Assembly: GCF_003752135.1 (NCBI RefSeq)
Contig: NZ_RJVK01000002.1
Location: 310,001-374,000, forward strand
Source: Caminibacter pacificus
Lineage (GTDB): Bacteria > Campylobacterota > Campylobacteria > Campylobacterales > Nautiliaceae
Direction: 5' to 3'
DNA: 64,000 nt
Shown: positions 45,909 through 55,129 of the stretch, one piece after another
How the letters are laid out: the number at the start of each line of letters is the position of its first letter
How positions within the stretch are numbered: the stretch's first letter is position 1
Made by a program: the position numbers and the translations under genes
The notes under the pieces: model-generated
Told to the model about the DNA's origin: nothing
Seen by the model: only the letters and a program-made list of their open reading frames with translations
The model's database searches: none

Positions 45909-46307
45909 TTAATCTTTTTTAGGCCATTGTTTTAGTGCCTCTTCGTTATCCACATATTCAGGGAACATTAAAAGAGATTTAATCGGTGTAGGACATACTT
46001 CTACACATACACCGCATCCTTTACAAAGGTTGTAGTTAATACCTACGATTTTAGCTTGTTTTTTACCTCTTTTGTTTACGACTTCTTCCACTTGGAAACA
46101 ACTATCCGGACAAAATACCCAGCAGTAGTCACAGTCGATACAAAGTTCTCTATTAAATACAGGTTTTTCAACTCTCCAATCAGCTACAGTATAGTTGTAT
46201 GAATGGAATTTGCTTCTTTTTTTGTGCTCAGGGTCTTCGAATGAAGGAAGAACCGCACCGAATTGCACTTTATCCCAAGTTGTTAGCATATCTTTAGGTG
46301 TTGCCAT
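45909..46307 (-). CDS. porD: Pyruvate:ferredoxin oxidoreductase, delta (ferredoxin-like) subunit
   Basis: A 132-residue subunit with two [4Fe-4S] motifs, CIDCDYCWVFCPDSC and CKGCGVCVEVCPTPI, that pass electrons between the catalytic subunits and ferredoxin. The first 45 residues form an extra N-terminal stretch. Second gene of the por operon. Confidence 0.94.
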   Translation of the reverse strand: MATPKDMLTTWDKVQFGAVLPSFEDPEHKKRSKFHSYNYTVADWRVEKPVFNRELCIDCDYCWVFCPDSCFQVEEVVNKRGKKQAKIVGINYNLCKGCGVCVEVCPTPIKSLLMFPEYVDNEEALKQWPKKD

Positions 46308-46316
46308 AATTTCTCC

Positions 46317-46874
46317 TTATTTTACTTCTTCATAAGCTCTTTTGATAGCTCTTAAGTTACCTTCGATGATTTTCTTAGGGAATTTTGAAAGAATATCTTC
46401 AATAGAAACCAAGAAATCTTCAAACGGAATAATATTACTGATTTTCATAAATGCTCCGAGCATAGGAGTGTTCGGAATCGCTCTTCCGATTTCTTCTTGC
46501 GAAATTTTAATCGCGTCAACTACGTAAACTTTTTTTCCTTGAAGATGAGTCGCAACTTTTACCAAATCATCTTTATCAAGGTGAGATGTAACGATAAAAA
46601 TAGTATCGTCGTTAGTATTATCAACAATCTCTTCTTGGAATACAAGTGACGGGTCGATTACAAGTACATAATCAGGAGCCATCCATTTAGAGTGGTCTAA
46701 AATCGGCTGATCGTCAATTTTATCATAAGCAGTCATCGGTGCACCTCTTTTTTCCGCACCGTAAACCGAATATGCTTGAACGTATTTTCCTGTTCTCGCC
46801 ATTACGTCAGCAAGTGCTTTTGCACCTGTTACCGCACCTTGTCCCGCACGAGAGTGCCATCTAATTTGTAGCAT
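46317..46874 (-). CDS. porC: Pyruvate:ferredoxin oxidoreductase, gamma subunit
   Basis: A 185-residue subunit with the family opening IRWHSRAGQGAVTGAKALAD and GAEKRGAPMTAY, binding CoA-side elements in related enzymes. First gene of porCDAB. A divergent gap of 212 bases separates it from trkA and contains a TATATT box on its side. Confidence 0.94.
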   Translation of the reverse strand: MLQIRWHSRAGQGAVTGAKALADVMARTGKYVQAYSVYGAEKRGAPMTAYDKIDDQPILDHSKWMAPDYVLVIDPSLVFQEEIVDNTNDDTIFIVTSHLDKDDLVKVATHLQGKKVYVVDAIKISQEEIGRAIPNTPMLGAFMKISNIIPFEDFLVSIEDILSKFPKKIIEGNLRAIKRAYEEVK

Positions 46875-47058
46875 ATCAATCCTTTTTTTGTGTATTTTAG
46901 CTAAATTCCTCTTAAAGTATTCTTAATATAGCATAAAAAACATCCTAATTTAAAAACTTTAGTCTTAATATCATTTTTTTTTCATAAATGTTACTTTTTG
47001 TAATAAAAAATTTCAAAGTTTTTTTCATAAAAAAAGCGACATTTTTATTTCAGAGAGT

Positions 47059-47064
47059 TATAAT
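47059..47064 (+). promoter_or_regulatory. -10 element of the trkAH promoter
   Basis: TATAAT 22 bases upstream of the trkA ATG, followed by AAAAGGAGGAG. The leader would be very short. Confidence 0.5.
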
Positions 47065-47086
47065 TATACGTTTAAAAGGAGGAGAA

Positions 47087-48367
47087 ATGAAGATTTTAAT
47101 CGGTGGTGCCGGTAAAGTAGGCTATAATTTGGCAAAACTATTATCCAACTCTCACGATGTTACGATAATAGACACAAATCCCTCGGCACTTGAATATATC
47201 AACGAAACTTTGGACGTTTTAACTATTCATTCGGACCTTAGAAACATACTAACTTATCAATCGTTAAAAGACGAATACGACTACTACATCGCAGTTACAA
47301 ACAACGACGAAATAAACCTGCTCTCATCGTTTTTTATCGACGACTATACAAATACCAAATCAAAAATCTCAAGACTAAAAAACACCTCTTATCTACTTGC
47401 GAATCTAAACAAAAAATTCAATATCGATTACTTTGTTTATCCGCTAAAATTAACTGCTTCAAACATAGGAAAAATTATCGAATTTCCATACGCAAACAAC
47501 ATAAAAGAACTACCATATGTCGAATACAAACTATACTCGACTTTTAGTGAAAACGACTATCAAGTCTCTCTTTTAAATTCCGAAAATTCTATAATTGTAG
47601 GAGTTTATAGAAAAGGAGAGTTTTTATTTTTAGATGAGAGCGATTTTATCTTAGAAGGAGATTTGGTCTATATTTTAGCAACTGAAGAAAAAGCAAAAAA
47701 AATTCTAAAAAACCTCTCCCCTTCCACTCCTCAAGAAATAGAAAACGTACTGATTTTCGGAGCGGGAGATATCGGAATAGAAATAGCAAGAACTCTACAC
47801 GAATTCGGACTGAATATTAAAATTGTCGAAAAAGACGAACAAAAAGCTCAAAAAGCCGCTGATATTTTAGAAGAAGACGTAATGGTAATAAACGCAAGCT
47901 ATGAAGACGAAAACCTATTTACCAGCGAAAATCTACATCTAAGCGATTTGGCAATTGCGGCGACAAGATTTGACGAAACGAACATTATAAAAGGACTTTT
48001 TGCCAAAAAATTAGGGATAAAAAAAGTAATTTGCATAAACAACAACCTCAACTACTATTCAATGATGACCTCACTAAAACTTCCCGCCGTAAGAGGTCCG
48101 AAACTTTCCGCCGTTTCTCAGATATTGGAAGAGATAAACAACACCGGAAATATTTACGAAAAATTTTTCTTGGGAATGGAAGGAAAAATATTTATCAAAA
48201 AAATCTTCTCAAAAACCAAATTCCAAGCTCCGAAAGAAAAAGCGAAAGTGATAGTAATCAGAGAAGATAAAATTCTTATACCTCAAAATAACGAAGAGAT
48301 TTTAGAAAACGATATCGTAATCGAATTCAACTTTTCAGGGAATGTGGCATGGATAGAAAAGCTTTAA
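47087..48367 (+). CDS. trkA: Trk potassium uptake regulatory protein TrkA
   Basis: A 426-residue cytoplasmic gating subunit with two RCK_N/RCK_C units: MKILIGGAGKVGYNLAKLL and, from about residue 220, VLIFGAGDIGIEIARTL, each an NAD-binding Rossmann motif, each followed by a small C domain. It gates TrkH in response to nucleotides. I chose the ATG at 47087 with AAAGGAGGAG over an earlier in-frame ATG that would add 33 residues and overlap the promoter. Its last 19 bases overlap trkH. Confidence 0.93.
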   Translation: MKILIGGAGKVGYNLAKLLSNSHDVTIIDTNPSALEYINETLDVLTIHSDLRNILTYQSLKDEYDYYIAVTNNDEINLLSSFFIDDYTNTKSKISRLKNTSYLLANLNKKFNIDYFVYPLKLTASNIGKIIEFPYANNIKELPYVEYKLYSTFSENDYQVSLLNSENSIIVGVYRKGEFLFLDESDFILEGDLVYILATEEKAKKILKNLSPSTPQEIENVLIFGAGDIGIEIARTLHEFGLNIKIVEKDEQKAQKAADILEEDVMVINASYEDENLFTSENLHLSDLAIAATRFDETNIIKGLFAKKLGIKKVICINNNLNYYSMMTSLKLPAVRGPKLSAVSQILEEINNTGNIYEKFFLGMEGKIFIKKIFSKTKFQAPKEKAKVIVIREDKILIPQNNEEILENDIVIEFNFSGNVAWIEKL

Positions 48368-49803
48368 TCAACATTATTAAATTTTTAGCCCTTGTAGGGC
48401 TCATAATCGAAGCGATGTTTAGTATGGTGCTGATAACCGCGAAAATTTATAACGAAAAAATAGGATATTTTTTCGAATATTGGCTGGGAAGTATTATATT
48501 TTTCGGCTTGATTTTAATACTCTTTAGAAAACACCATATGAAACTAAGCATTAAAGAAGCGATTTTAAGCGTTAATTTAGTGTGGATAATGGGAGGAGTG
48601 CTCGGAGCCATACCTCTTATGCTATTAACACACGTAAGCTTTGTAGACGGATTTTTTGAGAGTGTGAGCGGTTTTACGACTACGGGAGCTACTATATATT
48701 CCGATATCAGCGACCTTCCAAAAAGCGCTTTAATGCTAAGAAGCGTAATGCATTGGATAGGAGGTATGGGAATTATCGTGCTTAGTATCGGACTTTTATC
48801 TTTAATAAACCCTACCGCTTCGCTTGCTCTTTTCAAATCGGAAGCCACAGGTATAACACCTGAAAAAATCACCCCGAAACTCAAACAAACCGCTATGAAA
48901 TTATGGCAAGTTTATATTTTGATAACTATTTTGGATTTGATTTTATTGAAAATTGAAGGGATGAATTGGTTTGATGCGATAAATCACGCTTTTGCTACCA
49001 TTTCTACGGGAGGATTCTCAACTAAAAGCGAATCGTTAGGATATTGGATTCACAACCCGTGGATTTTATGGACTACGACGATTTTTATGCTTCTATCGGG
49101 TATCAACTTCATAGCTCATATCAAAGCTATGAAAGGAGATTTCAGCGGCTTTAAAAACGAAGAGACAAAATGGTATATCGGACTTTTTTTGGTTTTATCG
49201 GTAGCTTTAACATTAGTACACTATTTTCAATCAAACGACACACTCTTTTTCGATGCGACAAACGCATTTTTTACCATAAGCTCCATTTTAACCACTACAG
49301 GTTTTGCGACCCTTGATTATTCGCAGTGGGGACAAGCGGCTATCGCTATTATTTTTATGGCGATGCTACTTGGAGGTAACGCCGGAAGTACTGCTGGGGG
49401 TCCTAAAATCATCCGTTATATCGTTATGTTTAAAAACCTAAAATTTCAAATTAAAAAATTCCTTTTTCCAAATGCCATTTTTTCGGTAAAAATAGATAAA
49501 AAACCTATTAGTATGAATACTATTAACAGCGTAGGGGCGTTTTTTTTCCTATACATAATGACAAATACGATAATAGCTTTATATCTTTATGCAAACGGCT
49601 ACGATACTATGACCTCAATCAGTGCGGCAATCGCTTGTGTGGGAAATATCGGTCCCGGATTCGGACACGTAGGCCCTGTGGATAATTTCGCGTTTTTTAC
49701 CGATACTCAAAAAATAGTACTTGCAATAGGAATGATAATAGGAAGACTTGAATTTTTTACGGTTTTAATGCTTCTAAGCAGAGACTTTTGGAAGAAATTT
49801 TAG
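48349..49803 (+). CDS. trkH: Trk potassium uptake channel TrkH
   Basis: A 484-residue membrane protein with the four-fold pore pattern: SGFTTTGAT, ATISTGGFST, SILTTTGFAT and ACVGNIGPGFG are the four filter loops of the Trk/Ktr superfamily. It imports potassium driven by membrane potential or sodium/proton coupling. It is coupled to trkA by a 19-base overlap; both genes together make a complete Trk system. Confidence 0.94.
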   Translation: MDRKALINIIKFLALVGLIIEAMFSMVLITAKIYNEKIGYFFEYWLGSIIFFGLILILFRKHHMKLSIKEAILSVNLVWIMGGVLGAIPLMLLTHVSFVDGFFESVSGFTTTGATIYSDISDLPKSALMLRSVMHWIGGMGIIVLSIGLLSLINPTASLALFKSEATGITPEKITPKLKQTAMKLWQVYILITILDLILLKIEGMNWFDAINHAFATISTGGFSTKSESLGYWIHNPWILWTTTIFMLLSGINFIAHIKAMKGDFSGFKNEETKWYIGLFLVLSVALTLVHYFQSNDTLFFDATNAFFTISSILTTTGFATLDYSQWGQAAIAIIFMAMLLGGNAGSTAGGPKIIRYIVMFKNLKFQIKKFLFPNAIFSVKIDKKPISMNTINSVGAFFFLYIMTNTIIALYLYANGYDTMTSISAAIACVGNIGPGFGHVGPVDNFAFFTDTQKIVLAIGMIIGRLEFFTVLMLLSRDFWKKF

Positions 49804-49836
49804 TTTTTTCTTCTCTTTTTTCACTATTTCACAAAC

Positions 49837-50478
49837 TCACAATTTCGCAACTTCCCTAATATACTCCACAGCCTTTAAAACATCAGGTTTAATAATTTCG
49901 GCACATTTTTTCATATTTTCTTGACTCTCGTATTTAAATTCCACTCCGACATATTTAATCCCAGCTTCTTTTGCACTTACCATATCAAGACAGGTATCCC
50001 CTATCATCCACGCGGCTTCTTTATTGGCATTCATTTGATGTAAAGCTTTTAAGATAGGTTCCGGGTGAGGTTTCGGGTTTTCTACGTGCTCTCTTCCTAT
50101 CAATACTTCAAAATATTTCATAACTCCGAAATGTTCTAAAAGTTCTTTTGAATAAAGCCCCGTTTTCGTAGTAACGATACCAAGACGCGCAAACTCTTTT
50201 GCTTTTAATATGGCTTCTTTCGCATTTGGTAAAAGTATTGTTTTTTGTTTTGAAATTTTGCGATAGTGTTCTTTATAAGCATTTACATAATCCCAAACTC
50301 CCTCTTTAATCCCCAAATTTTCAAACATAATATCAAGAGGAAGACCGATTAGTTTTTTTACTTCATCATCACTCGCAGGAGTTTTACCGAATTTTTCAAA
50401 AACAACCCTAAAACCTTCAAGAATAGCTTCAGTAGAATCTATAAGCGTCCCGTCCAAATCAAAAAGTATAACTCTCAC
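49837..50478 (-). CDS. HAD-family phosphatase (Gph/PpaX-like)
   Basis: A 213-residue HAD hydrolase with motif I LFDLDGTLIDST, a helical cap, motif II Thr in LGIVTTKTG, Lys at the PKPHPEP segment and motif IV IGDTCLDMVSAKEAGI. It resembles phosphoglycolate phosphatase and pyrophosphatase PpaX. Substrate cannot be fixed. It overlaps dxr by 20 bases. Confidence 0.85.
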   Translation of the reverse strand: MRVILFDLDGTLIDSTEAILEGFRVVFEKFGKTPASDDEVKKLIGLPLDIMFENLGIKEGVWDYVNAYKEHYRKISKQKTILLPNAKEAILKAKEFARLGIVTTKTGLYSKELLEHFGVMKYFEVLIGREHVENPKPHPEPILKALHQMNANKEAAWMIGDTCLDMVSAKEAGIKYVGVEFKYESQENMKKCAEIIKPDVLKAVEYIREVAKL

Positions 50479-51544
50479 ACCACTTCCTTACATCTTCTTT
50501 TATCTCAAAAATCTCTTCAATATCATCTATTTTTATATTTTCAAATCTTTTTACGGCACTTAAAATCAGTTTACTGATATCTAAAAAGCCTATTTTCTCT
50601 TTTACAAAAAGCTCAATCGCATATTCGTTTGCGGTATTTACCACAACTCCCAAATCGCTCTTTTTAAGAAGCAAATCTTTAATCTCCCAAACGGGATATT
50701 TCTCACAAGTGATTTTTCTAAACTCCAAAGAGCCTATCTCAAGCAAATTTACAGGCTTTAATATTTCCTCTTTCACCTCATCCAAAATAGCAAACGCAAT
50801 AGGAAGTTTCATATCCGTTCTTGAGATATGAGCGGTAGTGGAGCCGTCTTGCCATTCTATCAGAGCATGAATTACCGATTTGGTCTCAATAAAAGCATCA
50901 ATATTTGTAGTATTAAAAAGCCACTTAGCTTCCAAAAGCTCAAAAAGCTTATTCACCATAGTGGCCGAATCTATGGTGATTTTAACTCCCATCGACCAAT
51001 TCGGATGTTTTAAAACGTCTTTTAGCACAGCCTTTTTGATATCTTCTATTTTCCAATCTCTAAGAGCTCCGCCGCTTGCGGTGATAAATAATTTATTAAA
51101 ATCTTTACTTAATTTTCCGTTTAATAAATACCAAAGCCCGAAATGTTCGCTATCAATAGGAGTAATTTTTGAAGTATCTATAAATTTTCCGGCATTAACC
51201 AAAGACTCTTTATTCGCAAGCGCTATTTTTTTACCGCATTTTTGAGCTTGAAGAGTAGGTCTTAGCCCCGCATCTCCCACAAGCGCATTTACTACCAACT
51301 CGCTATTTGAATTTTTTATCACTTCAAGAATCGCTTCTTCGCCGTATTTTACATTATGAAAATCAACATTTTTTGCGGTTTCTTTATCTTTTACGACAAC
51401 GAATTTAGGATTGAATTCTTTAATTTGCTTATTTAAAACTTCATAATTATTTCCGGCTACCAAAGCTTCTATTTCAATCCCGTATCGCCTTGCGATTTCT
51501 AAAGTATTAACCCCTATACTCCCCGTACTTCCTAATACGACCAT
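50459..51544 (-). CDS. dxr: 1-deoxy-D-xylulose 5-phosphate reductoisomerase
   Basis: A 361-residue enzyme of the MEP isoprenoid pathway (DXP to MEP, NADPH and Mg/Mn). The N-terminal VVLGSTGSIGVNTLEIARRY is the NADPH site, LANKESLVNAG carries catalytic residues, and ITIDSATMVNKLFELLEAKWLF is the family hallmark. It follows cdsA by nine bases, an order seen in many bacteria. Slightly shorter than the E. coli enzyme. Confidence 0.96.
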   Translation of the reverse strand: MVVLGSTGSIGVNTLEIARRYGIEIEALVAGNNYEVLNKQIKEFNPKFVVVKDKETAKNVDFHNVKYGEEAILEVIKNSNSELVVNALVGDAGLRPTLQAQKCGKKIALANKESLVNAGKFIDTSKITPIDSEHFGLWYLLNGKLSKDFNKLFITASGGALRDWKIEDIKKAVLKDVLKHPNWSMGVKITIDSATMVNKLFELLEAKWLFNTTNIDAFIETKSVIHALIEWQDGSTTAHISRTDMKLPIAFAILDEVKEEILKPVNLLEIGSLEFRKITCEKYPVWEIKDLLLKKSDLGVVVNTANEYAIELFVKEKIGFLDISKLILSAVKRFENIKIDDIEEIFEIKEDVRKWCESYTF

Positions 51545-51553
51545 TTCACCTCT

Positions 51554-52294
51554 TTAATAAAGCACCACAAGCGCCCACATCAAAGGCGCACCGAATAAAT
51601 ATGCATCGATTCTATCAAGCACTCCTCCGTGTCCCGGCAAAATATTTCCGCTATCTTTCACTCCGGCTCTTCTTTTTAAATAACTCTCAAACAAATCCCC
51701 AAATACCCCGGCGATACTTACGACAAAAGAGATTAAAAAACTTTTTGGAAAATCAAAAAAAGCAAGCCCTACAATACTTCCCAAAATCGTACCGATTACG
51801 ACTCCTCCGATTACACCTTCCCAAGACTTATTCGGAGAAGTTTTACAAAAGCCTTGATTAAAAAACTTTTTGGCAAAATTTTTGCCTATAATATACGCAA
51901 AAGAATCTGTTGCAGCTATTATCACAATCAGCCAGCCTATCATTCCCATTGTCGTTTTATGATACAAATCAAGCAGCAGCATTAAAGGTAAAAGAGGATA
52001 AAAACTTAAAGAAATCAAATTCAAATCTTTTTGATAATAAGCTATATATCCTCCAACTACCAATACCGAAACGACGGCGATAAATACGGGGTTTGAAAAT
52101 ATTGACAAAAACGCCATAATCGCTAAAAAATAAAAAACGTTATCATCCTCGACTTCAAATAATTTTTTTGCTTCCCACATACCGGCAATTGCAATTACGG
52201 CTACCAAAAGTCCCGTTAAATAAATATTATTTATAACTCCCACGATCAGCAAAAAAGCAATCAAAACTACACTCGTTATCAATCTTTCTTTCAT
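51554..52294 (-). CDS. cdsA: Phosphatidate cytidylyltransferase CdsA
   Basis: A 246-residue membrane enzyme making CDP-diacylglycerol for phospholipids. It has about seven helices and the signature near the C-terminus, GDLFESYLKRRAGVKDSGNI followed by LPGHGGVLDRIDA, plus SPNKSWEGVIGG. One base separates it from the small upstream gene. Fits an envelope-precursor operon with dxr. Confidence 0.95.
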   Translation of the reverse strand: MKERLITSVVLIAFLLIVGVINNIYLTGLLVAVIAIAGMWEAKKLFEVEDDNVFYFLAIMAFLSIFSNPVFIAVVSVLVVGGYIAYYQKDLNLISLSFYPLLPLMLLLDLYHKTTMGMIGWLIVIIAATDSFAYIIGKNFAKKFFNQGFCKTSPNKSWEGVIGGVVIGTILGSIVGLAFFDFPKSFLISFVVSIAGVFGDLFESYLKRRAGVKDSGNILPGHGGVLDRIDAYLFGAPLMWALVVLY

Positions 52295-52295
52295 T

Positions 52296-52538
52296 CTACG
52301 CCCTTAAATCAATATGTTTTTGAGCCTCTTTTTCGACCTCTCTTCTTGAGTCGTCGTCAGGCAAAATCTCTTCGGTTTTTTCAACTTTTTCAATTTCTTC
52401 GACTTTTCTCTCTTTCTCGGCACTCAAAATCTTTTGAAATTCTCTGCTTACCACTTCTCTTGCGACACTATCCGCCGCTACCATAGAAGCTACTTGCATA
52501 TTTTGATTAATCCATGTAATGTTATGTATAAGGCTCAT
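52296..52538 (-). CDS. Small charged protein of unknown function
   Basis: An 80-residue protein with an amphipathic N-terminal half (VASMVAADSVAREVVSREF) and a Glu/Lys-rich tail. No domain recognised. It overlaps the NFACT gene by four bases and is separated from cdsA by one base, so it is expressed and kept with them. Possibly a lineage-specific conserved protein. Confidence 0.65.
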   Translation of the reverse strand: MSLIHNITWINQNMQVASMVAADSVAREVVSREFQKILSAEKERKVEEIEKVEKTEEILPDDDSRREVEKEAQKHIDLRA

Positions 52539-53830
52539 ATTCTCACCTTTACGGTGCCGTATTTGCCGTATTCGACGTTGGCACCGTCTTTGATTTTTAC
52601 AAACTTGCGCTTCGTATAATCAACTTCACCTTCATCTTTTCCGCTAAAAGCCACCGCAAGCTGAGCCGCTTTTTTAATTATATCATCATTTAAGGAAAGT
52701 TTGTTGTTTTTTACGATTACGTGAGCTCCGGGATGATTTTTTATATGGAGCCACAAATCGTTCGCGTTCGAGCTTTTTAAAAGCTTAATATTTCCTTTTT
52801 CGTTTTTCCCTACCATTATTAAATAATCGTCAAAATAGAATTTCGCTATATTTTCGTCCTCTTTTTTCTCTTTTTTAGGAGGCTCGTACGTTTTTAACTC
52901 GCTTAAATTTTGAGCGTTTAAGACTAACTTTTTATAATTTTTCAAAAATTCGAGCTGTTCTTTTAGATATTTTCTTTCTATATGCAGATTTTCGGCTTTT
53001 CTCTTTGCTTTTTTGGAGAGTTTATAATAGTAATTTCCTATTTCGTTTATATTTTTTAGCTGAGGAATGGGAATAGTTATTTCGTTCCCCTCAAAATCAT
53101 AAGTTTTAAGCTCTTTGTCATAAGGTTTAATCATATACAAATTCGCCATAGCTACATCTGCGTATTTTTTGTAAGTTTTAGTTTTTTGCAAAAGCTTATC
53201 TTCATCTTCCAATTTTTTTAGTTTGTTTTCTATCTCTTTTATTTTTTTATCGATTTTTTTTAACAAAGACTCTTTTTTCTGATTCAGTCTGTTTTGATAT
53301 TTTTTCTCAAAAAGCTCTTTTGTATATTTTTCGATATCGTCTATTTCAAAAACTTTTTCTTTTATTTCGATACTCGGCAATTCTTCAAGTTTAATACCCG
53401 GCTTTACCACACGGCTTGAAATGTTTTCGCTAATATGTCTTAAAGACTCGATAATTACGTCGTTTTCATCAAGAATTATCGCATTTGTGTATCTTCCCGT
53501 AAATTCGAATCTTATTTTTACAATCTCTTCTTTAAAGCGATTTTGATTTTTTGCCGTAATCGTTAAGATTCTCTCTTTTGCCCGAACGTCAATCAATTTT
53601 GCTTTTGTAAATTTCTTCTCAAGCACGATATCAAAAGGTGCTTTAAATTTTTTCACCAAAGGATAATCGATATTTATATAAATATCACCACTTCCTTTTG
53701 TCAAATCAAAATAGTATTTATCATTGTCAAATTGCAATAAAATAAGATTTTCATCAACTCTTAGCGCTCTTTTTATATATTTGTATTTTTTTAGTCTTTC
53801 GGCGATTTTTGCCAAAACAAACGCTTTCAT
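52535..53830 (-). CDS. NFACT-family RNA-binding protein (RqcH-like)
   Basis: A 431-residue protein with an N-terminal NFACT-N domain, a central coiled coil (about 180-330) and a C-terminal NFACT-R domain (NDLWLHIKNHPGAHVIVKN, then AFSGKDEGEVDYTKRKFVKI). RqcH/NEMF relatives bind stalled large ribosomal subunits and recruit Ala-tRNA. This copy is about 130 residues shorter than Bacillus RqcH, mainly in the HhH and N-terminal parts, so C-terminal tailing activity is uncertain. Confidence 0.85.
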   Translation of the reverse strand: MKAFVLAKIAERLKKYKYIKRALRVDENLILLQFDNDKYYFDLTKGSGDIYINIDYPLVKKFKAPFDIVLEKKFTKAKLIDVRAKERILTITAKNQNRFKEEIVKIRFEFTGRYTNAIILDENDVIIESLRHISENISSRVVKPGIKLEELPSIEIKEKVFEIDDIEKYTKELFEKKYQNRLNQKKESLLKKIDKKIKEIENKLKKLEDEDKLLQKTKTYKKYADVAMANLYMIKPYDKELKTYDFEGNEITIPIPQLKNINEIGNYYYKLSKKAKRKAENLHIERKYLKEQLEFLKNYKKLVLNAQNLSELKTYEPPKKEKKEDENIAKFYFDDYLIMVGKNEKGNIKLLKSSNANDLWLHIKNHPGAHVIVKNNKLSLNDDIIKKAAQLAVAFSGKDEGEVDYTKRKFVKIKDGANVEYGKYGTVKVRI

Positions 53831-53884
53831 ACATGCCTTTCATTTATAAAGTGCAAATTTTTACTTTTCATTTTTCACTTTTAA

Positions 53885-54487
53885 CTATCCGCACCTAAGT
53901 CCGTATTTTGCAAGCTCTATAAATTTTCTCAGTTTTCTTTTATCTTTTTTTCCGGGTCTCTCTTCTACCCCGCTGCTGACATCAACCCCGTAAAATCCAT
54001 ATCTTCCCACTTCAAAAACATTCTCTGGCGTAAGCCCTCCGGCTAAGATTATTTTTGAATTGTCTCTATTTTCAAACCACTCAAGAGCAACTCTTTTACC
54101 GCTTCCTCCGTATTCGGGAACATAAGCGTCCACTATTTTATAGTTTTCTTCGAATTTATCTATATCGCTTTTTTCTTTTGCTCTGACTACAGGCAGATAT
54201 TTACAATTCAGTTTACTAAAAAAATCTTCATCCGCGTCAAAATGAATTTGAGCGATATCGGCTTTCAAAAATTCCATAGCTCCGTTAATACTCTCGGCAC
54301 TCATATTCACAAAAAGTGCCACTTTCGTAACAAAAGGAGGGAGTTTTTCGATTATTTTTTTGGCAACTCCAGCTTCGATAAAGCGGGGAGAAGGTTTATA
54401 AAATACAAACCCGAGTGCATCCGCTCCGTAATCACACGCAAGCTTTGCGTCTTCATAATTCGTAATGCCGCAGATTTTCACTCTCAT
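53885..54487 (-). CDS. trpF: Phosphoribosylanthranilate isomerase
   Basis: A 200-residue TIM barrel of tryptophan synthesis. The start VKICGITNYEDAKLACDYGA, the FVFYKPSPRFI segment and the ending GVDVSSGVEERPGKKDKRKL are diagnostic. It sits directly after rpe without any other trp gene in the window, so it is separated from the rest of the pathway. A 54-base gap with TTTTCATTTTTCAC-like units follows it. Confidence 0.94.
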   Translation of the reverse strand: MRVKICGITNYEDAKLACDYGADALGFVFYKPSPRFIEAGVAKKIIEKLPPFVTKVALFVNMSAESINGAMEFLKADIAQIHFDADEDFFSKLNCKYLPVVRAKEKSDIDKFEENYKIVDAYVPEYGGSGKRVALEWFENRDNSKIILAGGLTPENVFEVGRYGFYGVDVSSGVEERPGKKDKRKLRKFIELAKYGLRCG

Positions 54488-55129
54488 TTAAACCCTTAAA
54501 CTCTCAATCGCTTTTTTATAATCCCCGCTTTTAAACACATAGCTTCCGGCTACCAAAATATCAGCACCCGCTTCTTTTAAAAGAGGCGCGTTTTTATTAT
54601 TTACTCCTCCGTCCACTTCGATTAAAAGATTAGGATTTTTCTTTTCGGCAAGCTCTCTTAATTCTTTGATTTTATCAATTACACTCGGTATAAATTTTTG
54701 CCCCCCGAATCCCGGATTAACACTCATCAAAAGCACCATATCCACATCGCTAACGATATATTCAAGTAAACAAACCGGAGTAGCCGGATTTAGCACGACA
54801 GCCGGTCTTATGCCTTCATTTCTTATTTTTTGAATCACTCTATTGATATGTTTTTCTTCTTCGATATGAAAAGAGATAAATTCAGGATTCAGATGTTTAT
54901 ACATATCCACAAAAAAAGGAATGTTTTCCACCATAAAGTGAATATCAAGAGGTTTCGTAGAAACTTTAGCCACCGCTTCTACAATCATCGGCCCCATTGT
55001 CATATTCGGCACGAAATGCCCGTCCATTACATCAACATGTATCAAATCCGCTCCCCCATCACATACCGCTTTTACCTCATCGGCAAGTTTTCCGAAATCC
55101 GCACTTAAAATACTCGGTGCTATTTTCAT
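54488..55129 (-). CDS. rpe: Ribulose-phosphate 3-epimerase
   Basis: A 213-residue TIM barrel interconverting ribulose-5-P and xylulose-5-P. Motifs: APSILSADFGKLADEV, HVDVMDGHFVPNMTMGP, SVNPGFGGQKFIPSV and EVDGGVNNKN. It overlaps the diguanylate cyclase upstream by four bases (ATGA) and abuts trpF. Confidence 0.96.
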   Translation of the reverse strand: MKIAPSILSADFGKLADEVKAVCDGGADLIHVDVMDGHFVPNMTMGPMIVEAVAKVSTKPLDIHFMVENIPFFVDMYKHLNPEFISFHIEEEKHINRVIQKIRNEGIRPAVVLNPATPVCLLEYIVSDVDMVLLMSVNPGFGGQKFIPSVIDKIKELRELAEKKNPNLLIEVDGGVNNKNAPLLKEAGADILVAGSYVFKSGDYKKAIESLRV